Source: Parapristionchus giblindavisi (Eukaryota > Nematoda > Chromadorea > Rhabditida > Diplogasteridae). From it: a DNA stretch of 64,000 nt. This document shows positions 37,773 to 48,150 of the stretch, one piece after another (within the stretch, counting starts at the first letter, position 1; every line of letters begins with the position of its first letter). The notes below the pieces were generated by a model that saw nothing but the letters and a program-made list of their open reading frames with translations, did no database searches and had not been told where the DNA came from. The stretch lies in assembly GCA_943737045.1 (NCBI GenBank), contig CALSFV010000014.1, positions 682,001 to 746,000 on the forward strand, given 5' to 3'. The position numbers and the translations under genes are program-made.

Positions 37773-38618
37773 CGCACACTATTAGAAATGCATAAAATAA
37801 TCTACTTTTTAGTATTTTCACTGATCCATCGGAAAACCAATTTAAGTAATTCATTTTATTAAATGCAATTTTTCTCGACTCAACTGTTCTTTCCCTGACC
37901 TTCACGGCTATTTTTATATTTTTGCCTGTTCATGAAATTTGTTTGTTTCTGTTGTTGATTATTTACAATTTCTTTCAACTTCTGTTTTTATCTTTTTTTT
38001 TCCAAAAAATATGTTCATATTGTATGATACGATAATGTTCTCCAATTTGTTCACTTTAGAATTATTTCCAATGTATCTCTTACCTCTCAACTTCACCTAC
38101 CTCTCTTGACTCCCACCCAATTTTGCAATTATATCCATAATTTACTCAATTAAACTCTACCTCTCAACTTTGATCGTGTCATAACATCCCTACTATCCCT
38201 CCCACCCTCTCAGGAACCGACTCCCCACTGGCAACTGAAATAATTCACAAAATATCCATTTCATTTCATTTCTCTATGTAAAGATATGCAATTTATATGA
38301 ATAAAGTATGATTATTTTTATTGATTGATATGTAGAATTTTGATATCACCCAAATAAATATATTTGGCAAAATGGACTCATCTTGTCATCGTCTGGCCTA
38401 TCTCTCATGGAGGAAAGATTTCAGTGCTAGAACACTGTAGATATTAATTGATAATTCCCACCCCTCATCCCCCACCCCTCTTCGTCACTTATAATTATCC
38501 ACCCCATACACCCCCCCCCATTTCCCTGCTGCCTTCAACCCGATTCGCTGATAACGCGACGGACTTCTATCAGCCTATATTAGTTTCAAATCTGCTCTAT
38601 TGTTCATATGTCATGATG

Positions 38619-38624
38619 GAAATA

Positions 38625-38656
<32 letters not shown>

Positions 38657-39014
38657 GTTCTTTCGATACTGTCCCATTAACTCTATTAGCCTCTCCTCAC
38701 ACGTTTCAGTTCAGAATCCTTCACGATCGCGAACGTATTCACAGGATATCGGTGCTGCAAATTTGTTTTATCTCTATGTCTATCTTTCTCTCTCTCTCTC
38801 AGTAGCTCCTTACGGGTATACCAGAAAACTGGGAACTTCTTCTGTTTCTGGCCACCCCCCTACCTCATTTCGATCTATTCGATCGAAACGGAGGTGTCGT
38901 CATCCTCACTGGGAGGACGATGTCCATGGGGGCGCTAAAATAGAACAGTGTTTATCGAGAAAACAAAGTCCTTCAGAAGCTCATAAAACTACACAGTATA
39001 ATCTTGTTCGATGT
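38619..39014. other. No supported gene
   Basis: Starts with a GAAA microsatellite (38622-38656). The long + frame spanning 38448-39044 is open by chance across the palindrome end, the microsatellite and part of the tRNA. Confidence 0.5.
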
Positions 39015-39096
39015 GCAGCGATGTCCGAGTGGTTAAGGAGTTAGACTTGAAATCTAATGGGCATTGCCCGCGTAGGTTCGAACCCTGCTCGCTGCG
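39015..39096 (+). tRNA. tRNA-Ser(UGA)
   Basis: An 82-nt class II tRNA: acceptor stem GCAGCGA/TCGCTGC with discriminator G, D-arm TCCGAGTGGTTAAGGA, anticodon arm TTAGA-CTTGAAA-TCTAA (UGA), variable arm GGGCATTGCCC, T-arm GTAGGTTCGAACCCTGC. The upstream ACTACACAGTA block and the downstream ATATTTTTGCAATTTTTT are shared with the 29.6-kb copy. Confidence 0.96.
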
Positions 39097-39537
39097 AATA
39101 TTTTTGCAATTTTTTTAGAAGCTCACATGGATCATTCGTAAGTATTTTAGTTTCTTGACTGACCAATATATAAGGAAATAATCAACAATGAGATGGGTGC
39201 TGTAGATTGTGTATCGGATTGGAATTGTATTGCCACTCCATATTTTATATGAAATTGATCATATTTTATCTTTATAAAAACACGAAATATGATTATCATC
39301 GCAAGAAATATACAACTAAACCATACCTATGTAGAAATAAAATGAGATCACGGGATTATTGATTTATCGATTGATTGATCTCATGTGATTGAAAATGCAA
39401 ACATACTCGTTGGTAAGCCCAATATAAACTTTTTTTTCAGTGTTTTGGAAGAAAAAAAAAGAAAGTATTTCCGTAGTGGTAAAAGTAAACGGTTAAATTA
39501 TCCCGATATCCAATGCACATATCCAATATATCCAATA
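39097..39537. other. No gene seen
   Basis: AT-rich sequence between the tRNA and the 3' end of the following minus-strand gene. It should contain that gene's 3' UTR. Confidence 0.4.
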
Positions 39538-41102
39538 TCATGGGAAGCCAACTTCTTCGGTCATCTCCAAACTGCCCGCCGATCTTCTCGGATTTGTGAA
39601 ATCGAAGACGTGCATATGAAGATCAACGTCGGTGTTCTGGGACTGTCGGAAGTAAGAACAGCTTTTCCCCATGCACATCAGAGTTCTACTCTTGATAAAA
39701 GTGTTTTAAATCGTAAAATCCAATGCACGAAGTTCGATGTCCCAAACGTGAACGATTATTAATAACAATACTATGATTATTCACAAAAAAATCCAATTGA
39801 TATTGATTATATGTACATATCGCTACTGTCGGAAACCAGCGCGTGGTAGACCCGTTGCTGTTGCTGAAATGAGTCGATCATGTGGTGTTTAGAAGGAAAG
39901 ATCAGAAACGGAGAGTGGAAAGAAAATTCATAAAAGTGGATCGATTCTCTTCCCCTATTTTCTTCTCGTGTTTGAGGCAATAATATTCATGCGGAGAGTT
40001 TGAGGTGAGCCTTTGAAATTGAATTAAAGTCGCAATGCACCAACCTCTTTGATCCTTTTTCTTCGCAGATAGTATCCGTAGTAGAAGGCATTTGCCATCA
40101 GCCACACGACCAGACATCCGCATATGATCATTAAAACAGTGAAAGGATGCTGAAAATCGATAATTTTAATTATTGATTTTCTAGTCAATCATTATAATTC
40201 GATTTCTATAATAATTTGAAATTATGTTGTGCCGCTCCATCTTATCGACAAAATACGGAGTGTTTTCACATTAACGAGTGTTTTGGGATCTTTAGCGACT
40301 TGCCTCTTCAACATATCCACTGCTGGAGAGCTTAACGAGTTTCAAGGCGTGCGCGAAGAAGACCAAGAACGGCGGTAATAGGAGAAGTCCTGTACGGTAG
40401 AATAATGCTTTAAGGTACCCCGAGCTAATTTTAACACCCCGAGTTAAATTGATATTTTTCGCTTTCTTTGTCTGCGAGAGAGTAATGCCAGAGAGAAGAG
40501 TTTCAAATTAGCTCACAGTGTTCCTTTAATAATATTCACAGTTCATTATAACTCTCAATAAATATGAAGATCGACTATGATGAGAAAGATAAATGGATCA
40601 GGAGAATAATAAAAAAATATCCAGCTATGAAAGGAAAATATGCCAGGATAGATTAAAGTTCTAAAGGATTTGTACAAATCGACTTTGTAAAATTGAATTT
40701 GTACAAGAAATTTCGTGTGATAGATACCTAAACTGAACGAAGTAAAGAAGAAGATTCTGTCGCATAGAGTGTGCTGGAACTCTTCGTTCGCTTTGTCGCT
40801 CTTAAGACTAAAAATAAATTAACCACTGTAATTTAATAGTAATAATTAAAATTAGGCTATTCTTGAAAGAAGTAATAATAATAATAATATCTTTATTATG
40901 CGGGTACGTAATGAACAATATGTTTTAGTACACGAACAATCATATGGTTGGATAATTCAATATGCCATAACGGGGTAGCATAAGTATACTAAATGAATAT
41001 TTACTGAACGAATTAATCAATCGATAATTGCCACCTTTCAATCATGATTTCTCTATCGAACTTTGCCGTGTTGTTGATCCACATCGCATGAACGGACGGC
41101 AT
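39538..41102 (-). CDS. Two-pass membrane protein of unknown function, 147 aa
   Basis: Exons 41102-41035, 40807-40728, 40389-40304, 40149-40045 and 39642-39538 join in phase. The intron after exon 3 begins GCAAGT, a GC-AG intron of normal GC-donor form. Topology: a polar N-terminus with a possible N-glycosylation site (MWINNTAKFD), membrane segment 1 (SLGLLLLPPFLVFF, about residues 50-64), a short loop, membrane segment 2 (TVLMIICGCLVVWLM), a basic stop-transfer (LRRKRIKE) and a polar tail ending TEEVGFP. An acceptor (AACTCCAG) lies 28 nt before the first ATG. Intron 2 holds a hairpin MITE. Not recognised; gene model convincing, function unknown. Confidence 0.65.
40410..40529. mobile_element. 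Hairpin MITE, CTCTCCGCTCTGGC family, diverged
   Basis: TTAAGGTACCCCGAGCTAAT start and TTAGCTCACAGTGTTCCTTT end; the left arm has decayed. It lies inside an intron of the two-pass membrane-protein gene. Confidence 0.75.
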
Positions 41103-41660
41103 CCCAGAATGGAGACGGTAGAGGGGTTACTGGAGTTAGAAAGGTTATGGTATTTTTTTTCTTTTTTTTAAAGAAAAGGTTGAAGTAAGTAACGGTGACC
41201 ATAGGTGAGAGAAAATAAATAAGAGAAAAAGAATAGATTGGAAGTTGAGTGCTGTCAGAGCGGAGAGTAACATTAGCTAATCTGAAACTCTCCACTCGGG
41301 CAACGCAAATTTTCTGGCTACGAGAAGGGATTACCATAGTATTAATCTTGTATTAGTATTAGTACATAGTACTTAATGTTAGAACCAGTAAATCTTTCAT
41401 CTTTATTTGCTTATTATTCATTTATGAACCAGTATCGTTCATTGGTTCTTTCATTCGGTTAGACTTTCCCAGGGTCTTTCAGGGAAGATTTCTACTTTGA
41501 GAACCTTGCTTTGTTCGAAATCCGACGACAATAATGGCATGGCAATACGTCAGCAGTGTTCTTTGCCAACTTAGAGTCCGCTTTAGGGCATGATGACTTT
41601 TTAGCACAATATGGCATGAATTCTTGATAAAGGGACCGAAACCTTTGTCAACGGACTGTT

Positions 41661-41744
41661 CAAAGGTCTACGCTCTCTCGTTGTTAGAGAACAGAGAAAT
41701 AGTGTGCGCAATGAAGAGGACATTGAGTGAGGTCACTTAACCTT
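41661..41744. mobile_element. Hairpin MITE, CCTCACTCAATGGTCTCTTC family, 5'-truncated
   Basis: Keeps GTTAGAGAACAGAGAAATAG and the right arm (GAGGACATTGAGTGAGGT); most of the left arm is gone. Confidence 0.8.
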
Positions 41745-41860
41745 TAAAGACACACCATGAGTTAATCTGAACTCTCCACTCTGGCCACACTCTCCTGCTT
41801 TCTTTGTCTGCGTGAGCAAATGACCAGATCGAGAGCAAAAAAGCTCGGGGTGTGGCTCTA
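41745..41860. mobile_element. Hairpin MITE, CTCTCCGCTCTGGC family
   Basis: AAGACACACCATGAGTTAAT start, CTCTCCACTCTGGCCACAC left arm and GCTCGGGGTGTGGCT end. Like the pair at 29.3-29.5 kb, it directly follows a copy of the other hairpin family. Confidence 0.8.
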
Positions 41861-42397
41861 ACGTTTCGCTGTTATTCTGTTTTATTTCTTGCGTCGGGTT
41901 CACGGTTATTATTTTAAATATATAATTTCACAAGCAAGTATAGCGAGTGAAACATAACCGCACTATGCTAGGAATACTACATTTGCAAATGTGCTGGGGA
42001 CAATTCGACAATGTAAGTTTTCAATTTTGTGAAATTGACCGAACTTCCACGTCCGTTTCATTTTCAGTTCAAATGGTAGTGAGTTACACTGTGGTATGCC
42101 CACCGTTGGAAATCGTCACATAACCTTCCTGGAACACGAAACCGGAAAATTTTCGATTCAGTGATCGAAAAATATTCGAAAGTGAATTTAAGGTTTCGAG
42201 AAATCAGCAGAGTAATTGATATATAATAGAATTAATAGACTAAAAATCAGTATGGTACTAGAAAGCCGATTGGCAACCCGCTATTTACTAGTTGGCGCGA
42301 TGATGTAACGGAAAAAAGCAGTAGAGGATATGTCATATTCCATATTCTCATATGTCTCTGTCCAAGTGACATATGTCAAATGGCGGAATATGTCATA

Positions 42398-42605
42398 CTC
42401 TGGTATTTTGCCACTTAAAGTCTACTTAAACTACGTCACAGACTTTAAGTAGACTTTAAGTAAACTTTAAGTGAAAGAACATTTGACGAAATGCATTACA
42501 GTATACCACACCACTTTTTGTAGACTTACGTCTCACTTTAAGTTTACTTAAAGTCTACTTAAAGTGGGAAAGTTTAAGTAGACTTTAAGTGGCAAAATAC
42601 CAGAG
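42398..42605. mobile_element. 208-bp MITE, CTCTGGTATTTT family, copy 2
   Basis: Differs from the 13.2-kb copy by only a few bases (CACTTTTTGTAGAC for CACTTTAAGTAGAC). TA flanks on both sides. Confidence 0.93.
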
Positions 42606-43195
42606 TATGACCAATAGCAAACTTCTCAACAAACCCGAGACAAATTAAATCGAATTTGTATATGGATAAGGATTAGGGCATTACTGGAACAGAAGCGATT
42701 ATCGGATTAACAAAGTAAGAAATCAGTGCGAAAAAAGTCCATTAATAAGTGTAATCCAAGGATACGGTTGCTTCGTTGGTCTCGCGGAGCGAAGATGCAG
42801 CGATCGATAATCAAAAAACGATTAAAGACGCTTTAACAGACTGTTAATAACAGTATACCCCTTGCTAATTTGAAACTGTGCGCTCTGGCCACATTATCTC
42901 ATTTTCGTTGTCAGCTAGAGGCGAGGCGATATCTTCAACGCACTACCGCATGGCTCTAGAAAAAATTAGATAACGACCTAGGCCTTGTTCATACCCTTGC
43001 TAATAGCACTTTTAGTTATGTGCTTTCTGTGTAGGCTACGTTCGCTAACCGAACAGGCGTTATTGGACCCGACGTAATTAAGTTTCAGCTTCTTCGGGTT
43101 AATGAAATTTCACCAGGGCAGTTTATGGCAACCGCAGAACTCTCTCTCTCTCTCTCTCTCTCTTTGTTCTGTTCTAGTTCAAGTTGTCCTAATTT

Positions 43196-43299
43196 TAAGG
43201 CATAGCTTATGCATTCAAAACTCTCCGCACTGACAACACTCTCTCGCCTTGTTTGCCTACGAGTGCCAGAGCGTGGAGTAAAATTAGCTTGTGCCTTTA
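43196..43299. mobile_element. Hairpin MITE, CTCTCCGCTCTGGC family
   Basis: CAAAACTCTCCGCACTGACA left arm, ACTCTCTCGCC centre, shortened right arm and GTGCCTTTAA end. Confidence 0.75.
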
Positions 43300-43763
43300 A
43301 TGATAGCAAAGAAGTACAACATACAACCGCGATTAAAGATGGGGACACACGAAAAGAATGATTGGTTCCTACCACGATGGTAATGAGCCCCCTCATACAT
43401 ATACTGTAAGTAAAAAGTGTGTTTATGTTCAGTTTGCGACCGGCACTCAACCTTTGCCCTCACGTTAGGCCTCTTCCCATCTCTCTTTCTCCATTCCCTG
43501 CACTATTGAACATCTTTCAATCGTGATTATGCCAATCAATACGCAGAATTATTATAAAAGAAATAGTATGCGGTGACTTATATGACTTTTGCTACTATCC
43601 TGTCTGCACAGTTTATTCACGAAAATATTCGTGGGACACCACCTTTAATCATTATCTGCAAAATATTGCTCTCGGCGAGTCTAAAATGAAATTCCACAGC
43701 GATATTGAAAATCATAAGAAGTCAAGGATGGAAACTAAAATATCTATTAGAACATGATGTCTC

Positions 43764-43874
43764 TTAAAGGCACCAGCCGTGCTAATTTTTTCTCCGCTCT
43801 GGCAAGGTTTTCTCATAGACAAAGAAAGCGAAATAGTTTGGCCAGAGCAGAGGTTAAAATTAACTTGGGGGTGC
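43764..43874. mobile_element. Hairpin MITE, CTCTCCGCTCTGGC family
   Basis: TTAAAGGCACCAGCCGTGCT start, TCTCCGCTCTGGC arm, ACAAAGAAAGCG centre and TTGGCCAGAGCAGAGG arm. Confidence 0.8.
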
Positions 43875-43999
43875 TAAAATTAGCTCGGGTAAGAACATGA
43901 TGAGATGGATAGGAGACGATAGTGGAGGGACGGGGAAGCTAATAAGTATAAGATGAAATGACTTCAGATGAATCGAAGAATTAAGGGAGAGAGAGAGAA

Positions 44000-44004
44000 A
44001 GAGT

Positions 44005-44035
<31 letters not shown>

Positions 44036-44143
44036 GGGGGAGAGGGAGAGGGAGAGTTAGGAAGAGAGAGGGAAAGAGGGAGAGAGGAAGAGAGAGAGAG
44101 AGTGAGAGAGAGTTTGGGAGAGAGAGAGAGTGAGAGACAGAGA

Positions 44144-44190
<47 letters not shown>
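44000..44190. repeat. GA-rich microsatellite
   Basis: (GA)n with GGGAGAGG variants. Overlapping frames are low-complexity artefacts. Confidence 0.95.
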
Positions 44191-44193
<3 letters not shown>

Positions 44194-44655
44194 AGAGAAA
44201 CGAGACCCGACCTCCATCGCTTCCGTGCGTAAGGGCAGCTCTCGCTAGAGCGCCAGACACTCCGAGACCGAGTAGTAAGAGATGCAGATCGCTAACTTAT
44301 TCTGGCTCCGACTTATTCCGTTCTATGAGCGATGTTGATGATGCGATAATGATGTCATCGTGATATTACTCGTATTAACATAATTAACATAACATAAATA
44401 GCTTTATTTTGACTCATATATATCAAATTTACATTAATGAGTGAATGACACAGATAACATACTGTACATACTTCACAGTGCATACAGTACACGACAAGGT
44501 TATATCATATCTTATATTTACAAGAATATTTTTAAATATTCTTGGAAATATAAGGCATAAAAGGCAAGGATTGAGAGGAACTACGTCATATACTATACAT
44601 GCACTGTTGTTTGGTACAACCGCATGTACTAGAAGTCACAACAAACTGCGCGTGC

Positions 44656-45066
44656 TACAGTACTCTACAGTACTCTACAGTACTCTACAGTACTCTACAG
44701 TACTCTACAGTACTCTACAGTACTCTACAGTACTCTACAGTACTCTACAGTACTCTACAGTACTCTACAGTACTCTACAGTACTCTACAGTACTCTACAG
44801 TACTCTACAGTACTCTACAGTACTCTACAGTACTCTACAGTACTCTACAGTACTCTACCGTACTCTACCGTACTCTACCGTACTCTACAGTACTCTACCG
44901 TACTCTACAGTACTCTACAGTACTCTACAGTACTCTACCGTACTCTACCGTACTCTACAGTACTCTACAGTACTCTACAGTACTCTACAGTACTCTACCG
45001 TACTCTACAGTACTCTACAGTACTCTACAGTACTCTACCGTACTCTACAGTACTCTACCGTACTCT
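44656..45066. repeat. 10-bp tandem array, ~41 copies of TACTCTACAG
   Basis: The first ~20 units are identical; the second half mixes TACTCTACAG with TACTCTACCG. The unit contains CTACAGTA, close to a palindrome. Two long frames across it are artefacts of the period. Confidence 0.98.
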
Positions 45067-45142
45067 TATTTATACATACTGGATTACGGTAGATGGCATT
45101 GTTAATGCTCTGCTTGATTTTAATTTTAAGAGGCATGTTCCC

Positions 45143-47114
45143 TAAGACTCGATCATATTAGACCACCCCCGGACACGTGCGCTAGCAATGGGAACTGGGG
45201 GTCCATACTTGGGTGTTAGGAGTGTCACCGGCCCTTATTACACAAAACAGGAGAAATTTCCTGTTTGTGCCCTCAGGCTATTAGAAAAATTAATTTAAGT
45301 GCAAAAACGATTAAAAATCATAATTTCTCAAATTGTTGAGATAAATTCCAAATATCATTTGCGATGCGTCTAGGGTGCACAGAGCTTGCTAATTCACTAT
45401 TAGCATCGAATGTGCGTTGATTCCTAAACCAATTTTTTGACTTAAAATTTTTGTTTTTTCGGACAAATTATCGCTTGTTGTAGATTGCTGCAAAGATTTC
45501 CGACCAGGTATTGTAGCCTAAGCAATTCTGCATTGATTTCACTTAAAACCGGGTTCATCCCGTTAGACCATCTTGCCGAAATTTTCGCTCGAATTTCCGT
45601 CATCGATGGTTTTCCCGAACAAATGTATTTTCCAAACGTATTTTCCAAACAATTGGTGCGGAATTGTGATCTACACAAAGTTTCGAGGTGAGACCAGTCA
45701 AATGACACAGGAAGCCCATCACTTGGATTAATTTGAAAATTTCGATTTTCATGACCCCGGGGTCATGGTCGAAAATTTCAAAATTTCTCAAGTTTGAAAT
45801 GTTTTCATTTCTGTTTCTTCTTGTGAAGTACTAATGATGTGAATAATATTCAGCCAATGCTCAATGGCTGATCTCTCCTCTCAACCATTTTTTCGAAAAT
45901 TTTCTTTCTGATTGCGTGTCAAAAATCATAATTGTGTTTGAATCAGTTTCCAACTTGATTTCTGTAACATTCTGTAATAGTACTTTACAATGTATATAAT
46001 CAATATGAAAATTATTTATTTTCGAAAATTCAGAAAGTTAAATTTGAGAGAATACTTTCACGGTAAATTTTTGAAATATTGCAGTTTGTCGACTCGAATG
46101 CTGCGACAATGAGCAAATGGCAATGATAATATAAAGTTTCATGATGAGTAAACATAGCAGAACTGAAATCCCGGTATTCGGTTCACTTTCGAAAAATCGA
46201 TTTCCATGACCCCGGGGTCATGACAAAAAAATATGAATTTTCGAAAATTAAATATTTTCATATTGATTATGTACATTGCAAAGTACTATGACAGCATGTT
46301 ACAGAAAGGTAGTTGGAAACTGATTCAAACACAATTCTGATTTTTCGCACGCAATCAGAATGGAAATTTTCAAAAAAAATGGTTGAAAGGATAGATCAGC
46401 CATTGAGCATTGGCTGAATATTATTCACATCATTAGTACTTCACAAGAAGAAACAGAAATGAAAACATTTCAAACTTGAGAAATTTTGAAATTTTCGACC
46501 ATGACCCCTGGGTCATGAAAATCGAAATTTTCAAATCGATCCAAGTGATGGACTTCTTGTGTCATTTGACTGGTCTCACCTCGAAACTTTGTGTAGACCA
46601 CAATTCCGCACCAAACGTTTGGAAAATACGTTTGGAAAATACATTTATTCGGGAAAACCATCGATGACGGAAATTCGAGCGAAAATTTCGGCAAGATGGT
46701 CTAACGGGAAGAACCCGGTTTTAAGTGAAATCAATGCAGAATTGCTTAGGCTACAATACCTGGTCGGAAATCTTTGCAGCAATCTACAACAAGCGATAAT
46801 TAGTCCGAAAAAACAAAAAAATTAAGTAAAAAAATTGGTTTAGGAATCAACGCACATACGATGCTAATAGTGAATTAGCAAGCTCTGTGCACCCTAGACG
46901 CATCGCAAATGATATTTGGAATTTATCTCAACAATTTGAGAAATTATGATTTTTAAACATTTTTGCATTTAAATTAATTTTTCTAATGGCCTGAGGGCAC
47001 AAACAGGAAATTTTTCCTGTTTTGTGTAATAAGGGCCGGTGACACTCCTAACACCCAAGTATGGACCCCCAGTTCCCATTGCTAGCGCACGTGTCCGGGG
47101 GTGGTCGAGTCTTA
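45143..47114. mobile_element. Large fold-back element 2 (~0.88-kb inverted arms)
   Basis: About 45143-46035 and 46235-47114 are reverse complements. Ends TAAGACTCGA then, a few bases on, CCACCCCCGGACACGTG. CCATGACCCCGGGGTCATGG palindromes occur near 45755, 46205 and 46500 (one decayed). Facing 88-codon frames in the arms are mirror copies and nearly intact (ETLCR.QFRT, ISARWSNG), which may be coding remnants. Related to the 8.1-10.35 kb element. Confidence 0.85.
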
Positions 47115-47475
47115 ACGATCATCTCTCTTAATGTACATACCAACCTATATTTGTACCTATAATCATCATTATGTAATTTATGCGCTATTCAAAAAAAAGG
47201 ACGAGGGAGTGTGTAAAATGAGGAGTGTGCGCTTTTCGCAACTTTTGAATATAAAATTACTCGAAGTGCAATTCAGTACGGATAGGATTTAGCTGTGTTA
47301 AATTATTCACAAACAATAAGAACGATGCTGCAGACGAGGCAAAGATCGTGGGCGTGGGAAAGAATTTTGGAAAAAGTTGAGATAGACTAGATTCTTTGCA
47401 ACGAAAAAGGATTACGATATGTTCTGTACAAATTGAGGACTAAAATTAGATCACATAATATGCTACATAGAGTGT

Positions 47476-47566
47476 CGTGAGCTCATGTGGAGCTCATGTG
47501 GAGCTCAGGTGGAGCTCAAGTAAGCTATTTGGGGCTCAGTGGAGCTCAGGTGGAGCTCATTTTGAG
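47476..47566. repeat. GAGCTC direct repeats
   Basis: Seven or eight copies of GTGGAGCTCA(T/G) at 11-13 bp spacing, immediately 3' of the small membrane-protein gene, so probably in its 3' UTR. Confidence 0.85.
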
Positions 47567-47567
47567 C

Positions 47568-48136
47568 TCAGAGAGTTGTGCTCGTCAGCCATCCGATCAG
47601 TCCAATCATGGTGGCGATACAGGAGAAGGCGACGATTATGCAGACCACCCAGTCCTTTGTTGTCATTAATCTGAAATTTAAAAAAAAATGATTAAAAAAC
47701 AAATGATTAAAAAACAGTTTTATAGGGTATCGATTTTTTAAATATCACCATTCCCCTCGGATAGTATTGTGAAGAAACGTGAAAAGCGCATTTGAAACTC
47801 TCCGCTCTGGCCATACTCTCTCATAGTCAAAGAAAGCGAGAGAGTGTTGCAGAGCGGAGAGTTTCAAATTTGCTTGTGGCGTGGTGTCAATAGAATGTTC
47901 GCCGTTTTCATTGTAATTTCGATGCCCACGACTATACTTATGCTACCCCGTTGTGGCATAGTAAGTTATGTATCCAACCATTTTTCTTGTTTGTGTCCTA
48001 TGTATTGTTCATTACGTACCAGCATAATAAAGTTATTATTATTATTAAGTAAAATAGCTTACTTTTCTGGGCGTTGTTCCGCTAAATAGGCCGCGTTAAA
48101 CGCCGTACTTCGGACCATCACTCTCACAGTGGGCAT
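47568..48136 (-). CDS. 58-aa single-pass membrane micropeptide candidate
   Basis: Exon 1 (coding 48136-48063, trans-splice-type acceptor TTTTTTAG 14 nt upstream) and exon 2 (47670-47568, acceptor AAATTTCAG) join in phase with consensus GTAAGC. The product has an Arg-containing, Ala-rich N-terminus (MPTVRVMVRSTAFNAAYLAE) and a C-terminal helix (DWVVCIIVAFSCIATMIGLI) ending in WLTSTTL. A basic amphipathic start with a tail helix would suit a mitochondrial or other organelle membrane, but that is inference. The last 32 residues align without gaps to the 32-codon ORF of the 35.8/37.1-kb palindrome. The intron carries a hairpin MITE. Confidence 0.5.
47786..47884. mobile_element. Hairpin MITE, CTCTCCGCTCTGGC family
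   Basis: Very regular hairpin: TTTGAAACTCTCCGCTCTGG and CAGAGCGGAGAGTTTCAAAT around ACTCTCTCATAGTCAAAG. Confidence 0.9.
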
Positions 48137-48150
48137 ACACGAATGATGGA

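Larger units (their letters stand above)
34377..38618. repeat. 4.24-kb inverted duplication (1.82-kb arms)
   Basis: 34377-36199 and 36797-38618 are almost identical reverse complements (a few substitutions by eye) around a 597-bp unique centre. Paired coordinates sum to about 72,996 throughout, so the arms differ by almost no indels. Each arm contains one GGGCCC MITE, one 49-nt intron with flanking exons, and the mononucleotide G tract. The outer ~770 bp of the arm exists a third time at 30513-31285. Confidence 0.97.
41103..42397. other. Intergenic stretch with MITEs, no gene seen
   Basis: Holds a degraded hairpin MITE at about 41240-41330 (TCAGAGCGGAGAG...CTCTCCACTC), a truncated CCTCACTCAATGG-family copy (41661-41744) and a CTCTCCGCTCTGGC-family copy (41745-41860). 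Confidence 0.6.
42606..43999. other. No supported gene; several MITE remnants
   Basis: A degraded hairpin copy lies at about 42855-42930. 43570-43650 (CTGTCTGCACAGTTTATTCAC, ATATTCGTGGGACACCACC) is an inverted match to 57965-58025. Confidence 0.5.

Noticed and set aside
35091..37905. Paired 145-codon frames with CGPAM repeats
   Set aside because: They are the GGGCCC MITE copies and their flanks, mirrored in the palindrome.
38448..39044. 198-codon + frame
   Set aside because: Crosses the palindrome end, a GAAA microsatellite and a tRNA gene; no domain.
44445..45105. Frames of 215 and 168 codons rich in YSTVLYSTLQ
   Set aside because: Produced by the 10-bp array; no gene-like start, end or splice context.
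45442..46825. Facing 88-codon frames as a gene pair
   Set aside because: They are mirror copies in the arms of fold-back element 2; at most a decayed element ORF.
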